A stretch of 64,000 nucleotides of DNA from Mesaphorura yosii (Eukaryota; Arthropoda; Collembola; Poduromorpha; Tullbergiidae), in assembly GCA_009869945.1 (NCBI GenBank), contig WIXG01000243.1:56486-120485 (forward strand). The letters are read 5' to 3'. Below the pieces are notes generated by a model. It saw nothing but the letters and a program-made list of their open reading frames with translations, ran no database searches and was not told the DNA's origin. The translations under genes were made by a program, and so were the position numbers. The first letter of the stretch is position 1. Each line of letters begins with the position of its first letter. Shown piece after piece: positions 1 to 15,100 of the stretch.

Positions 1-3000
1 GGCCGGCTTAAATCGAACGGTCCAAAACCAGAAAGGGGAACATTCACCAGCGAAATTTGGAAAGAATAATTACATAAATTCAAATATTTCCATCTCCAAA
101 CTAAATATCGAATTGGACTCGCCATCGAGCGACTGAACGACAGATATTTATAACATGTGATTGATGGAGATTTGAATTACTCTCAGAACGCTTCGCCATT
201 GGAATTACCATTTATTATGCATTTTGTTAAACCTCCATAGAATGTGTCCTGGACGTCTGATTTTCATGAAATCCATATTGTACCAGCACACTATGTTTAT
301 AATTTAACTTCAAAATTCTATTCCACAATTCACATGCGTCCGTGAGCGTTTGAAAACGCGTAGCAGCTCCATACGTCTTTCCCTGGGTTTGAAATGTTGA
401 AGCCGTATCATCCGGAAGAAATTAGCATTAAAATGCTCGCAAGTTCTTAGCCACAAGTCACAGCACTCCCGACAATTCCTACTGTTCGGCCAATTATTGA
501 TCATGCTTTGAGTTATGGGACTCTGGCTTACTGACTCAAGCTGGCTCACTTGGACAGAAATGGCATTTGAAATATTGGAATTAAACGAAGCCGCGACTCG
601 CTCGTTATTCCGAAGTCATAAAACTTTGCATTCCACGACTTTCAGCTTAGCAAGCGTATGAGGGCATTGCACGCGCATGTAGTGCAGTGCAGTAAATGAA
701 AAGTTAAATATTCATACAGTTACGTCCCAGCATGAATAATAACAAGCCATTAGATCGTAGTGCATTGTACTTCTGCTTTCGCATTTTCGGTTCATATGTA
801 AAATCATCGTCATCGTCCAAGAGAGACCCTGTCACGGGTTCACGGGCAATGCCACGCATTGCAATATGACGTTTCTATATTTGTAGCTTGTTCTGTTGTC
901 ACTCGTACAATTTAATTATGACTGCGCATGCAACCTTTGTTTTATTATTAGCATCATTATCATTTCTATTTGGGGACTGGAGAAAGAGAAAGTAAACTTT
1001 GTGCTGAACAATGAAGTTTGTTTATGAAATAATGCAGTGCAGTCGTAGCGTATTGCATTTCTCGTACTTCGTACGTATGAGAGTATGAGTGACAGTTTGG
1101 ACGGGAAGTCCAACACACCTTGTGCCATTATTCATGAGTTGTGTGTAGAATAATTAAGGAAGGAGAAAATGCGGAAATAATCTCCATATTCGCCATTTAA
1201 TTGCCATTGAACATGAATTTCCCGGTCGTGAATACCGATAAGCGGCATGGCGTACGTACGCGTACGCCGTACTCGTGTATTGATTTTAGGCAAAGTCCCT
1301 CCTGAATTACTTTTCACAATTAATGTACACTCGAGTCATAATTCATCTCAATCTTTGAACACCCGTACGCCTGAACACGCGTTTCAACCTTTTCCATGTA
1401 CTCACCCATTGTAATGGTCGTAATAACTTTCTCATGCATGCAGAGCGTTCAAACCAATCACTTTTATGGTGTTGTACCTCCGTCACAAAGACCATTATGA
1501 TGACAATGATTAAAGCGGAGCAGTGCGTGGCTCGAAATAAAGATTGACTGTGAGTAAATTGACAAGAAAAAAGTAACAAATTTGAACATTTTCATTTTAT
1601 ACGTTCATTGTAATAATATTTGGCCGTATTTTATGTTTTATGACACTTTCAAAGTCTCGTTAACTTTATATTGGGATTACACGCAGACCAACGAAGGCGA
1701 AAGCGAAAGTTTTAGTAAATAGCATGTGCGAGGAGTAAAAGCAGGGTTGAATGAGTTGTACAGCTACGGTTACTGCTTCCTTCCCTCGCGCCCTGTCATG
1801 CGGGACATTTTTGTTGTGCTTTCATTTTTAAAGCGAAGGTACGGCCAAAGCCAAACATACATTTTACAATTTCAACTTGAATGATGTATTTTTATGAGAA
1901 ACGGCTGACAAAAGCCATTATTATTATATTAGATACAAGCAAAGACGTATACGTAACTTGCCCTCCGAGCCGTAAATAGATAGTGCATTCAGTATTGCGA
2001 GCTAAGCACTTACAAACCCCAACCTTCAAACCAACCCAACCTGTTCCCTGTCAGTCAGCCAGTCAACAGTCTATTTACACTCTATTTGCTCTGGTAAACG
2101 CACTCGCCGTACGTCGTATGTTCATTCCTCATAAAATTGGATGCGTCTTATAATTTTGAAATAATATTTACATTGAAAGGTTTATGATTATGGGCCACAA
2201 GTGAAGGCAGGGGAGATTGCAGTGAAAGAGTCGAGAAGTCGAAGTACGGAAATCGCGTAATGGATTTGTTCACATCAATTTCACATAAATCAACATCATA
2301 TTCTGGCGATTTCCCTGAGACTCTACCGTTTCCTTTGCCGCACTCGTTCACTCAAGCACTATTGTGAAATTAAATGTCAAGAGTCAAGCATTAAAACGAG
2401 CAGCTTCAGATAAGACGCGTCAGTCTCAGCCTTAAATTCGCGCGTTTGCGTGTGCGTATGCTACTTGATGCAGGAGCAGGCATTCATTTGCCTTTGTTGA
2501 TTGTATACACCTTGTAAAACGTCGTAAGGTAATTCCGTTTATGGGAGTGAGTGAACTGAATACTAATCTTAATCCTTGCGAGGATTGTATAATAATCATA
2601 AATATTTCAGACAGGAGATATCGTCTGTGAATAATTGTATGCCAGCCATCTTCGAGTTAACAGGCTCCTATTTACTGAGGAGGATGGAGAAAACAAGAAC
2701 CAGAGCAGTCTAATAAACATAAGTAACATTCGTGTCATATAACTCTACCTTACCAAATTTTACATGTGTATCATCAACTTCTCTTTCTCCTCGCTCTCGC
2801 CTCTGCCTTCGTCCAGAACGACCGACTAAAATTTCCATTTAGTCTCTCAATTGGATTTTCTTTGTGTTCCTTGAGTTCGAATGGAGCCAGACTCAGTTTC
2901 ACTTTTGTTTTCTCATGATTCTCCGTTTATATTTGCTCAGTTTCCTTTCCTTTCCTCTGGTCTGCCCTGCTCTGCCTTCCTTCTCTTCCTTATCGCATCA

Positions 3001-6000
3001 TAATCTACATAAATATAACTTCAAGTCAAGTCGGAGCACTGAGCGGGAGACACCATATGCATTTATACTATTGACTTAAGAGCTTCACGGAGGAGCGAGC
3101 TTCCAGATCGTGCACACACTCCAACAGCATCCAGTATCCAGATGGGCAAGGAGTGGCAACTGGCAAACAGTGGTTCAGTTAAGCTTTCTCTGGTATGGCA
3201 GGCTGGCACAAATACGCATCCATGCGTGCGTGCGAGACTTCAGATTCAGTATCAAACTCACGTCTCGCGTACATTGTAGAAGCGATTAGGATTATGTCAT
3301 AGTGTCATTGCCACACGAGATATTAGAGACCTGCTCAACTCCGGCCTGCGTTCCAGTTCTCACAAAGCCGAGACTGCCAACATAATGTAATAATCGTATA
3401 ATGTGAAATATGTAGATTCAGGGCGAGTTGCGATCTGTTACAGTTTAAGACGCCAAAGCCACGCGATGAACAGATTCTGCTGCTCCTCGCAGAGCTGATA
3501 TTACACTGGCACGATTTAAATTTGGCAGGAACGGTCACAACATCTGCAGCCTGGGTGTCTAATGGGAATATTTTCCATCTCAAAATGTTTTTGCACCTTG
3601 TGCGTTCATAATGCGCTTACGCTCGCGGACTCACTTGATCGAATTCTCATATGGTATAATCTCATACAAAGGGAAAAGGCTTAAGGAACAAAAGCAGGAA
3701 ATCACCAGGAGGAACTTCAAGTTGTGGGAGACACATTATGAGAGCGAGTCTAGAAAAGGTAGGCAGTATTGTGTCCTAGTCGCAGGTATTTTTCATATCG
3801 CAAGATTAGTGCTTAAGTACGTTCCACGAACGCGCGCTCACTGCCGTGCCGGTGCTTTCTCTCGCCTCGCATCGCTCCTTTTGATTTAGTTCTCATTAGG
3901 CGTACAAACCATAAAGCACTTGTGCATTCATAAGGCGGTAATCTATTTCCAACTTGGGAATGGATTCCTGGAGAGCCAGCATGGCACAGGTTATAAAATG
4001 GAAAAGGAAGGAAAGGGAAATCCATTTGGAGAAACCCCACTCACAGCATCAACAACAAATAAATGGCCCCAGCACGTCTCTCCAACACTTACGCAGAATT
4101 TTGCACATTAAAATTAAACACGCATAAACATACACTCGCACTTTTATTCTCAAATGCGACCTCGGCTTCGCGTAAGACTTCTGCGACTGAGTTTGCATGC
4201 TCAACTACATTTTTAAATGTAGTATTAATAACATCCGTAGCAAGTCGTTGTAACTCTTGCTGGATTTATGACTCGAGACCCGCACCGGGCTCGCATTCTT
4301 TATGAAGGAGCAGGAAGTCATTGCTGCGCCGTGTGCGATATTTTTGCCTTAGACTTTCATTTGATAACTTCATTCGCTCGCGTTCCTTTGCAAGAAGAAT
4401 TGCGATTTGCCATTATATTTGTTATTAAATTATTTATGTGTTTATTTGTTGTTGCATGGACTCTTTTCCTTCTTACTGGCACGAGTTTGTGTGCATATTT
4501 TGGTTAATAAATGTCGTTTCCTCGTACACGCACATTCACATGCTACTCAGCATGTGGTTTTTCTTCTCACATTTAAAATGCATCATAAATTTACAAACAG
4601 CCGAGCACACGACAAAGAAGACAAAAGAAAGTGAGGCATACCGACGAAGGAAAGGAAAGCGAGGACCGAGGACACGATTCCTATGTGAGAAAATGCGTAC
4701 GAATCCATTCAGCGAGGACGACCGTTATGGCGGGCAGACAGGCTGGCGCGTGGTGCAGGCACAACCCATGGGAATTTAGAACCAAGAGGCGTGCATATTA
4801 TAATCTGTGAGAGTGACGAAAAAAAATATATTATTGCATAATATATTATGAAGAGTCAGACGGAAGATGAAAAGTCTCTTCCAAATCTTTAAAGCGCAGG
4901 CAAGGAAGGAACTGAACTAACCTTCGTCGTTTGCCTCCTCAGTTTCCTGAACGCAGTGAAAGGTTCTTTCTCTCAAAAATGAAATAAGATAATCCAAAAT
5001 ATATTATAGTCTATGTAAAATCCTTTAAGAAGTAGAAATAAGGGCAAGTCATTCGCTTCAACGGCAATGGTAATAGAAGACGGCATGACGAGCCAAATGC
5101 ACATGTAAGGAGAATTTATGTAAAAGAACGGCTTTCGAGTATGAGATTTACTTTTAAAAAATTCTGTAAATCATACTTTGGGAATTTGGAGCACTTCCAG
5201 AGGCTTTTTACAGCACGTCATGTTCGCTTATTTTAATGCATCTGAATGCATGCACGAGCGCAAGCCTGGCATCACGAGAAAGACGTAAGAGTGAAAGTGA
5301 AAGAGCACCAGCTTCAGACAGAGAGACAGATACTCCATTGCAGTGCATTGTTACTCACAGCCAGAGGCTAAACAGACGGCGGACGAGCAGAAGTCTGCCT
5401 GCTTTCTCCGTTCATGAATCAAGATCTCGAATTCTAATTTCTTAATTGGCTGCGTACACAAACCAAGCAGGCAAGTTAGACGGTGGTTGAACGTTGGCCA
5501 GATTGCTTTGCTCTGCAGCACGTGTCTCGCAGCAATTCTGCAGCAGGGAATTTGAATTAAATGTTTTCTTTATTCGTGGTGTACATCTTGTAATCTTAAT
5601 TGAATTTGATCGATTTTTTCTACTCATGCAACGCTTCTACGCACGTAAGCTTATGCCTGCTGCTGCAGTGCAGCGTAGCAAGATTGTCCAAACCCCAAAA
5701 GAATTCTCCATCACAATCGGAGATATAAATGTTAGTTTTTGTAATGCATCCGAGGCGGACTGCGGCGCGGGCTGCAAGTTTGTTAGTCAGTGCAATAGGT
5801 TTTCCGTGTATTGATTTCTTCCGAGAAGTTAAACATGTTGTCTTGCTATTGTTGTTTTCATCACGTTTCTCTAAACTTTCACTTTCTTTCTCCTACACTT
5901 TCTCTCCGACTCTTCCTCTGCCAAGTTGTTACTGTCCGTCGATATTCTGACATAAACACAATCTGATACGAACTTCTCGCTTGAATTCTTGTGTCTTGTG

Positions 6001-9000
6001 CCTTGCCGTGGAAGGAATTTCATATATCGAATCTCTTTCAAGTGCAGGAGTGCTTTGATGCATGCACAGGGTACATTGGCTCTCAATCGTGCCCACTTTG
6101 TGTCCGTCTTGCTTTGCGTTGCCTTTCTAGTGTCCATCGTGTCTCGAACTTCGAGGAAGAAGGCAAAAGGCAGTAGCCAGTTTGATTAGTTGCATCTTCG
6201 AGTCAAGACACACAAACTGAGCCTTTTCATGGTCTTATTGTTTTCAATTTGGACTTTTCCTTTTTACAATTTTCTTCAACCGTAATTCCTCCTTGCTCTA
6301 AGTGTATTGTTTCCGTTCTTATGTAATCCATACTTGAAGACACAACAAATTGTATGCTGCACGCACACAGGCAGAAAGGATGTGATGGTACTGGCTCTCC
6401 TTCAACGTGCTCATTAAGAACTCCATGTAATCTGGTCCAGTTTGTTGATATATTAATTTCATATAGAACAAGTGATAAAGGCTACTCCGCCTTTGCCTTT
6501 CCAATTTCTTTCAATCCAACAAGTCCTTCATTATAGCAAATCGGAAAATTGGGTTTGCGAGTTTTTCCGAGTACAAAGTGCTCATTAGCGATGTTAACGT
6601 ATTGCATACACTCCACATCACAAAACAATTGTAAGTTGATACGTCGACCTCCATTAAGGTCACCTTTCTGCTCGTGCAATGCTTTTGCTACATTGGTCTT
6701 AATGATTTTGTTTATGAAAATATTCTCGGCTGCGAAAAGGCAGATCGTTTATTGAACTCGAGTTTACGGGTGAAAAAATCCGAAACCGAACAAACTGCAA
6801 AAATTCCATTTGACGCTGGGAAACTGCAATGACTGCCTACATAAAATTTATATTTTCCACTTGACTTACCCCAGAAGGAAGTTATGCATTCAGATTATTT
6901 GCGAACCAAATGTAAAATTCACATTTATGTTTACTTTTTTCGTTTTCGGCTCCCACTTCAAACAAGTGCAGGCTGGTTGGGCCTCTAATGTATGAATAAT
7001 ATATAAAATGTAGCTTTAAGAGATCGTTTGTTTCTATTCTCCACCACACACAGACAGACGCTTTAAAGCTTTCAGACAAGCAATGTCACGTTACATGTGC
7101 AAATTTTACGAGATAAAACATAAAATGGGAACGGCACGGAATTCGCCATGAAAATGCAATAACTAAATTCAGAGGAATTGCATCCAGCTCCCTTATCCCA
7201 GATACGAATCTTTATTGAAACAGCAAAATGTTTACACTCGCATAGCAGGTGGTTGATTCAGGAGACCAGATAGACAGGAAACCATCGTCATGCAGCATAT
7301 TACGGTACCTTCGGCCTATCTGTGTGAAAGCAAAAGGGCTACACCAGGACAAAACCACAGCCTGCATTCCCTCTGACTCACATTTGATTTGTCTGTAATC
7401 AGTCACATGCTCAAATTAAGACACAAAGGCAAGCAGGCATTCATTCATTCGCACGGCGAAATCGTGTCATTTCACGGTCAATATCTCAGCTTGGACCAGA
7501 GTTGGTAAAAATAACTAGCTATTTTAGGCTCCAGTCTAGTCAAAGCCTCAAACATCATACAACACCAAATTATTGCATAATGGGTAAAGTATCTACGAAA
7601 TTGGACCCTGTGACTGACAGCTGGCAGCTGAAGACGAAGTTCGTGTTGCTCCAGACAAATGACGTAAATTAAGTATTACAAGAGACAACACATCATTCAA
7701 TCAATGCCGGAGGCAATAAAAGCAATTATGAGTCGCACAACATGCGTAATTGCTGCAGGATACATGTTGAGAGTTGCGACTGTATTACACTTACGTAATA
7801 AAAAAAGCAACTTGTGGAAATTTCAATTTACGCATTTGCCTTCTTTGACAGACAAAATGGAATCTCGCAGGTTGTGAAAGCAGAGGGAATTCACACAAGT
7901 CTCATCTGCACTTTGACAACATAATATAATTTATAGTGTTGGCAAATGCATTTTATGGATCACATCCACAACCTGTCCGCTTCCTCCTCTACTTTAATAT
8001 TCAGGAAAAGTGTCAGGGCGCGAAGCGTGGAGAATGATCAGATCATGTACATGCAGCCCAACGAGAAACTTTTTTCTGTAACTTGTAACTTCCCTCCCCT
8101 GTTCGTGTTCTTTCCCGGATTGATGCATTTTATCCTGAAAAATGTATCGAAAAAATACCCAATGTCAATATGTTCAAGTATCTCACTCGACTCGTTTCGA
8201 CTTGACTGCACCAGAATAGATCGAGTATTGCACTAAGCAGTGCAGGGCAGGACACTCGGCTGCCCGTCCGTGCCCGGTCAGGCAGGCACGTTCACGATGC
8301 AATGATTCGCATTTCAGTCATCATCCAATTTTGATGTCCTCACTTTACTTCAAATTACTCGGTCGGTGTTGCGCGAGTTGGTCGAACGCTTTTGTCCGTC
8401 CTGCCTGACTTCTTTCTTTCTCCCATTTCACAACACTCAAGACGACACACGTACTTGCTCTTGCACTTGCCCCTCTTCACCGTGTGCATGTGCTTGACTG
8501 GAAATGGACTTTTGCATTATACATTACGCTAATGCAATTTGAATGCACTAAAAGTGCAACGTCATCATTGCCAATGCCAATGCGACCCTTCTCCCTTTGT
8601 GCAAACATAGTTCATTGCTTCGCAGGGAGGGTGCAGTGCAGGTGATTTAAGGGTGAAATAAAAATTGAATCCATTCCACAAAATTAAATTTAGATTTGAA
8701 GGAGTCAATGGATTTGGTGCCGGTGCGATACTCGGAGTGTATTTATACAAGCCACTTCTCCTGCGTCGCGGGCTGCTTCTTTTTCGGCCGACTTCGTGCT
8801 GTGCAATTCTCCTGGTTATTATGTCATCCTGTCAGGGATGTCCATTTTTCCACGTCAAATCAGCGCAGAGCTCAAAGTAAAAGGTGTACGGTTCTTTTTT
8901 TTTGCGGACAAATGGGTCGGGCCACGAAAGTAAAAGCAGGGTAGTCGCACTGTGCTGACCGGTCATTAAACGCTGCCATTAGGAAGCCTACTTACTCAGT

Positions 9001-11636
9001 GTGGATAATAATTTGAGATTTAACATTTGTCCATTGCGAAAGAAGAAGCAAGAGGTCAAAAGATGATCCTACTGATAAGTTCAACCGCGATACACGTCCA
9101 TATATTTGGGTTAACTTTTATTTAGTACTCTGGTCCTGGTCCAGAACAACACAAGTCATACATAAAAGGTATTAATAAATGACGAAGAGCTGAGCTTGGG
9201 ACCAACACAAGCCAGCCCAGCAGACACAGACAGTGTTTGCTTCAGAGATCCATAAAACCAAGTAAAAGTTTCGCAATCCAGTTGTTAAACTGCCATTTGT
9301 TGCCATTTCATGACTGGCATGGTTGTGACTTTCACTCAGTGTTGGCGCCCTACATTGACCGTTCGCCTGTAATACACGCGTGCAAACTGACCATGCTGCC
9401 CGGTGCCATTGCTATATGTAATAATAATAATGTTGTTTACAACCTGTGTACTTTTACTTACCTTTTTACGATTTTCGGAGTATCTGCGTGGCCTGACCAG
9501 GCTGCTTCTATTCGCTATTCTCCCTGCTCCCGTAAAATTGGATACACAGAGCATACAACAGCAGCAGGAGTAGTCCATTAGTTTTATTTTCTTTTTGGTC
9601 GTGCCTTCCTTGAGACCAAAACTAGCGGCTACGGACCACGTAAATGTTGTGCTAACCTGTAAACATAATAATATACCATCTAATGTTGAGTCCTAGCCCT
9701 GGCCGAGCACGCTGTGATGAATCCATCAATATTTGAGTGCAGTATCAAAGGCCAATGATTTGTGCTGGCACTGCAATCATCAAATCACGAACCGTACACT
9801 TTCGGAGATGGGCATTAATCGTCCTACCTTTTACTTCTCATGTCCGACTGAGCTCGCCATTTCTCCGCGACCATAATAAATTCCCTCGCACGCCTTATTC
9901 ACATTCACGGTTTTGATGCTCGGCAATTTAGGCAAAAGCCCCTGCCCACTTCCTCTTATTTCAATTGCTTTCAAACGCATTTCTCAAGATGTAGCCCCAC
10001 TCATTCACTGAATGGCGAGCAGCTAGCTAAATAAGCGGTTAATTTTTGTCTACGTGCCCAGTTGTAGAAACGTAAGCCCAAAGCGCTCTAGTGATGAATT
10101 TTCCATTGGCTCAAGCGTGGCCAATTACTCAAATTATACGTCATGCTTTGCATAAATTTGAAAACTGGGTTAACTGCTCGTGCTGTGTGGACTTTAATGC
10201 TTAAACGACCATTGTCGTAACCCCGTTTTCCCAGAGACCGGAAATCTTACCCATAATAATCTTTTTCTATGAGTCCATGTGCACTAATGCCATAAAAATA
10301 GAAATTTCGCGTGCCATTCAGTCATACACACCTTCTCTTAAGCCAAGAAAGTCACGAATGCGCTGTCATTTATAATATTTGTTAATACGTAACAGCAAAC
10401 TGAATTAATCAGATCAAGTGCGGTAAAAATTTAAGTTTGCCGTAATCGCTGAATTTTTTGACTGACGATTCATCTTCGGCAGCGGTGAAAATTAAAGACC
10501 GGCCAGCCAGAGTGCGATCATGGCACCCAAACAGTCGTTCTGTAAAAATGGGTTACGACATTATTAGTAGTCGGTTAGTAAAGGCAAATTTTTTGCAAGT
10601 TTCGGTAATCTAATTTTTGCACGCGCTTTTCTTTTGGAAGTATTAATTCTCCTTTGAACTCGCATGTGATGTTATTTATGGGTCAGTCCAAGCTAATACC
10701 AGCGTTGACTCTTATGTATTTATCGTGCTCGGTTCGATTTATCAAAAATGTGTATCCGTTCGGCCTGCCTGCTCGGTCAGTCAGAAAGCAACTCTATTTT
10801 ATAGTCCGTCGGTTACTCCCCTGCATTTATTGTTACAAATACAGAAGGAGGGTTGGCATGAAGAGTGGGACACAGCAGCCGGCTTAAAGTGTTTCCCATT
10901 CTGTGTTTCACGTAAAGTCATTCACGTTTTAGTCATTGATTATTAATGTGTTTGTTATTGCTGCTTCACTTTTTGTAGGTAGCAGCGAACAATGCAAGCC
11001 ATAAGAATTAATCTTTTATGAAATGCGCTCGCGTGGCATAAGAATCAAAATGTTAATACAACCTATTACTCGCCGACGCATTACATCGTACATAGAAAAG
11101 GTGATGCCGAATTTATGTGGACATGCACAACTGCTTTGTTGCCGCAATTTAGCTCACGCTCAATGCATGTATGAGGTACAGGTTCGTGCCGAAAATTCAT
11201 TGCTTTTATACCGGAAAAGCGAGAACAAATGTACGCACTGCCAAGAATAGCAACAGAAAGTGGAAGAAAGGTTTGTTAATAAAACTTAAAGCTTCAACAA
11301 TGTTCTACCTGTAAAGTATGAATTCGGTTCAGTTCTACAAAAAAAGTAAATCCAAAAGTTGATCAATAAGCATAGACCGAAATTCGAAGATGGCAACTAT
11401 TCTCATACTACTTACGACTTACGGATATGGAAACCTTCATTCAAGGGCCAGTTGTCTACTTCAATAATACGAGTATCAGGTTGAGTATAATTTATTCTGG
11501 ACTCAAGTGTATCGGCAGGGAGTACGCCGGAATGACAACGGGAACTGAGAAACAGGCCTGAGCAAGAGCTTATTGTATTGTTATCAACCTCGTTCGGTGA
11601 TTTTTTTTTATTATTTATACGATTTGTATGTAGCTC
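1..11636. other. Non-coding sequence upstream of the first exon, or a 5' intron
   Basis: I recognise no gene here. Open frames on both strands are short (under about 115 codons), lack family motifs and overlap each other in conflicting frames. One frame at 2864-3079 has a leucine-rich start resembling a signal peptide, but no suitable splice donor follows it. The stretch has five of the copies of the dispersed word TGCAGTGCA (683, 1033, 5339, 5664, 8632) and an AT-rich hairpin at 4825-4847. It may be intronic DNA of the Side-family gene, because the first exon seen needs an upstream partner. Confidence 0.6.
4825..4847. repeat. Perfect AT-rich inverted repeat, 10-bp arms, 3-base loop
   Basis: AATATATTAT at 4825-4834 is the exact reverse complement of ATAATATATT at 4838-4847, with TGC between them. 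AT-rich palindromes arise easily by chance, so no function is claimed. Confidence 0.8.
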
Positions 11637-12143
11637 TTACTGATGTTCGATTACACAGTATGGGTATATGGAACTTGTCACGTGGTTGAAGAATCGAATG
11701 TTTGCAAATTTTCTTCGACGAGTTCGAGTATAATGTAATGTACATAGTAAACAGATTTTTATTGATCGTATATAAACACTTCCATCAACCCATCTTTCTT
11801 CGTCCGGTTTGAAGTCCAGACTATCCGGACCTGTCTGTCTGCCCTTGCCTTCTGGAACTTCTGGTTTTCTAGCTCTCTTATCCAACTTATGGCGTTTCGG
11901 ACCCTGACTATAATGTATCTTCTCATCAACTCTGCTCAGCTCTGACAGAATCCAGTGTCCAGGATCTCCAGTCCGCTGTTGGCATTTGATACATTGAACA
12001 GAAACGAATTCATCCCTCTCGCCAGTTTCCACTTTTGCATTTTCATCCGTCTTTCTGTCCGATGTAATGATTAGTATGAATTGTAACCGTAACGAGGCGA
12101 CCGCAAGTAAATGGCATGAACATGATGCCAGAGGACGAGTCAC
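11637..12143 (-). other. Long open frame of unknown status (possible exon or chance ORF)
   Basis: The frame is open for 168 codons on the - strand, beginning at a GTG rather than an ATG, so the true start, if any, is unclear. Residues 12-27 are hydrophobic (HLLAVASL through FILIIT). They are followed by a charged region with a CIKC pair (51-54), basic pairs KR at 83-84 and 89-90, and RK at 92-93, and an Arg-rich stretch near the C-terminus. The charged middle part looks more protein-like than other frames in the window. I recognise no family. No strong splice acceptor or Kozak context decides the boundaries. It could be a spurious frame, a single exon, or a small secreted precursor. Confidence 0.2.
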
Positions 12144-15100
12144 CGGGACGAAATAATTACATTTCGTGGGCTATGCAATTATTTTTGTTTACCTATCCAG
12201 TCTTGAGTAAAGGTTGATCACTGACCATAGGGTTTTTAGCAGAACTTGAATTAGACCATTCCAAATATGACCATAATATGATTCAGAACTCACAGATTTG
12301 AAGGTTCAGCCTCTTGTGCTCGAAAAGATATGCAGCCAAGATTCGCGTAAATGGGACCACGAATGGGCGAGTCGATATTGTGAACGTGTTCGAAATATGT
12401 ATCCAATATGGAGATTTATGCTTGAGATTAGAGTTTAGTGTCGTGTCGTGTTGTGATCCCTCTATTTAGTGTTCTTCCTGGATTTGCGTTTACGCGCATG
12501 CAGGTTGTAAAAGTGAGGCGGCTTGCTTTGCCGCCTCAGCTGCAACAAGGTAACAATGTTATGATTACATGCATGACACAAAATTCATTGGATACAAAAC
12601 GAATCAAATTTACGTACCGTGCTTCCAACGTGTGCACCCATACACTTGGCGCAGGCATTAGGCAAAGGATTGATTTGATCCAATCTTGAGGAAAAGAAAG
12701 AAAATAGGATCATGGGAGGAAAATTCCATATTTGAGGGCAGGGAGAAAGCAGCACAGCAAGACGCGCACTGCACTGCAAGACATATTTCTTGTGCTTCTC
12801 ATTTCTCATCGCAATCTCCCGGTTTTTCTCTTACTCTATTCACTCAAATTCCTATTCAAATCTTTTCTCACTTGTAATAATATTGACATGTAAACGCGAA
12901 GACGAGCAGCAGTCGCAGATTTTTACAAAGCTGCTCTCCCGGACTCGCTCGTTTATTCCCTGTCTCGTTTCAAAATCACCCTGAAATGAATTCTTTTCTT
13001 TGCCGTTTTGATTGAATCCAGTGCTCGTCGGCCGAAACGCAAAAACAGCTGCTTCGACTTCGAATATGAAAGTACACGCATAATGGGCACGTGGATGCAA
13101 TCGTCGCCGTGGCTGAATTACAAATCTCACATCTTCATTGAAGAGACAAGCGTTCAAGCTTCGAGAAATGACTCGACTACATTAGATCTTTTTATAAAAA
13201 AATATTCGCATTTCCTGCTATTCGTACGAAGACTATGAGCGTATTCTGCATGTCTGCCGGAGACATTTGAAAATATTACAGGCAAGAGTCACAAGAAAGA
13301 TGTTAGCTTTAATTCCAGAATGAATGAACGCCTGGGTTAAATGATTATGCAAATACGCGTGCACGTTGGGGATCAATATTTTCTTCCTAAAATGACATTA
13401 ATGTGCATTAAATTATCAAGCAGATATTTCCTCAACGCACAGGGCCATGTCCTCGGACTATGCCGATGCCAACACATGTTCCCTCACTGAGCAACTCATT
13501 TAGGAATGACCAACTCATAAAAAGTCTACGATTCTTCCTCTTTCATAAGCCAGACCATCAAAGATGCAAGACAATTTCAAATTGTCGTAACTTCCACTTC
13601 TTTGAACATTACGTCTCTCAGATTTTATCGAGGCCTCTTATAATCATACATCACAATTCGAGACTATAAAACAACAATAAAACCATCACCGACGAGCCGA
13701 ATTTCGCAAACGGTCGTCGAAGTCGAATTAACCGGTTCATTTGGAGGTATTTCCGCTTTTAATTATGTTTTTATTGTGCAATTACACAGTGCACAAAACA
13801 AAATGCCAGTGCCGGTATGATCGTTACTGTTTCTATCATCGCAATCCTGCAGAGGCCATTTCAAACTTTATTGCAAGGATTTTCCAATGGTATTATTGTC
13901 TGGATCGCGAAGCTCCCACGAGCAACCAAGAGAAAACCCATACTGAAAGTATTTAAATTACAGAGGCTATTAAATGCGTTACAGAACAAAACAACCCGAT
14001 GAGAGCAATCTTTTACGGCATTTCAGCAAGAGAACGCACAATTTGCATAATAGTCCAATAAATGTAATTATATTATACACATTTTTATTCTGTTGTCTTT
14101 GCCTTCATTGCGAGGGCCAAACAGAAAGCAGACCTTACATTGCATCTCCATAAAGGGAGTACATTGAACAACGACTATTGCCATGCACTGCACAGGATTT
14201 TAGAGTGCCATAATATTCATTCAAGTCAGCGAAGGCGGAAAAACGCTTAATCGATTTGTAGAGCTAGTAAGAAAAGAGGCTCCAGACATAAAAATTAGTT
14301 TATACAACACTTGGGAGCGGAAATAAAAGAAAAGTTTGTCTTTAGTGCTCCATTCAAAGAGTAGAGAAAATTATAGACTATAAAATTAAATGCATAAAAA
14401 TACACACAATGAAATCTATATGCTCAAATATGGAGAAAGCATCTGCGTACGCCATACTGCTGATGACTCTTCCGCAACTGCTTTAAGTAATCTTGTATCG
14501 ATTACTTTCAAATTAATTGAGTCGTTAAAACAATCGGGCCGCAGTTCGAGCTTCAAAACTTTACTGCCCATAAGATTCTTGATATTTCAACGCTCTCAGG
14601 GTTTAATGCAGCGTAATTGCCTCGAGGTTTAATCGACGTACAAACTTCATGTAAGGTTGACTCTGACATCGACTTCAGATTTCCCTAATATTTAAACAAC
14701 TTTGAAGCCCATCCTAACACTTTTATGGCCGATAAGAAAGAGTATAAAATGAATTTAATATCAAAACAGGAAATTACACTTGCTGCGTATGCAGGCCGCG
14801 TTTAATGGAAAGTTTAAACTTATTTTATGACATTTACGGTGATATCATACAGCTTGTGCTGTGATCCAGTTGGCACACATGTTCAAATTACTTACCCGTA
14901 TTCAAGAAACCCAACCCAGAGGCCTAGCGCAGGCGTTTCGATGCAATGACGGAATGGAAACAAGCCCCAAACTTTATTTTATGATTCAGAATACGGAATT
15001 CTGACGATTAAAAGTTTGACTACCGAAATGTCATTCTTTTCAATGTGAAAGACTGACTTTCAAGTCAACGAATCCAAAATCAAATGCCATTTTTTAAATC

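Noticed and set aside
2864-3079. Leucine-rich N-terminus that could be the missing Side signal-peptide exon
   Set aside because: No phase 1 GT donor follows the hydrophobic stretch, and the residues after it do not resemble the start of a Side ectodomain.
3611-3889. Possible exon ending at a ggtaggc donor-like site near 3756
   Set aside because: The encoded sequence is Arg/Lys/Glu-rich with no signal peptide and does not fit the Side family; the donor match alone is weak.
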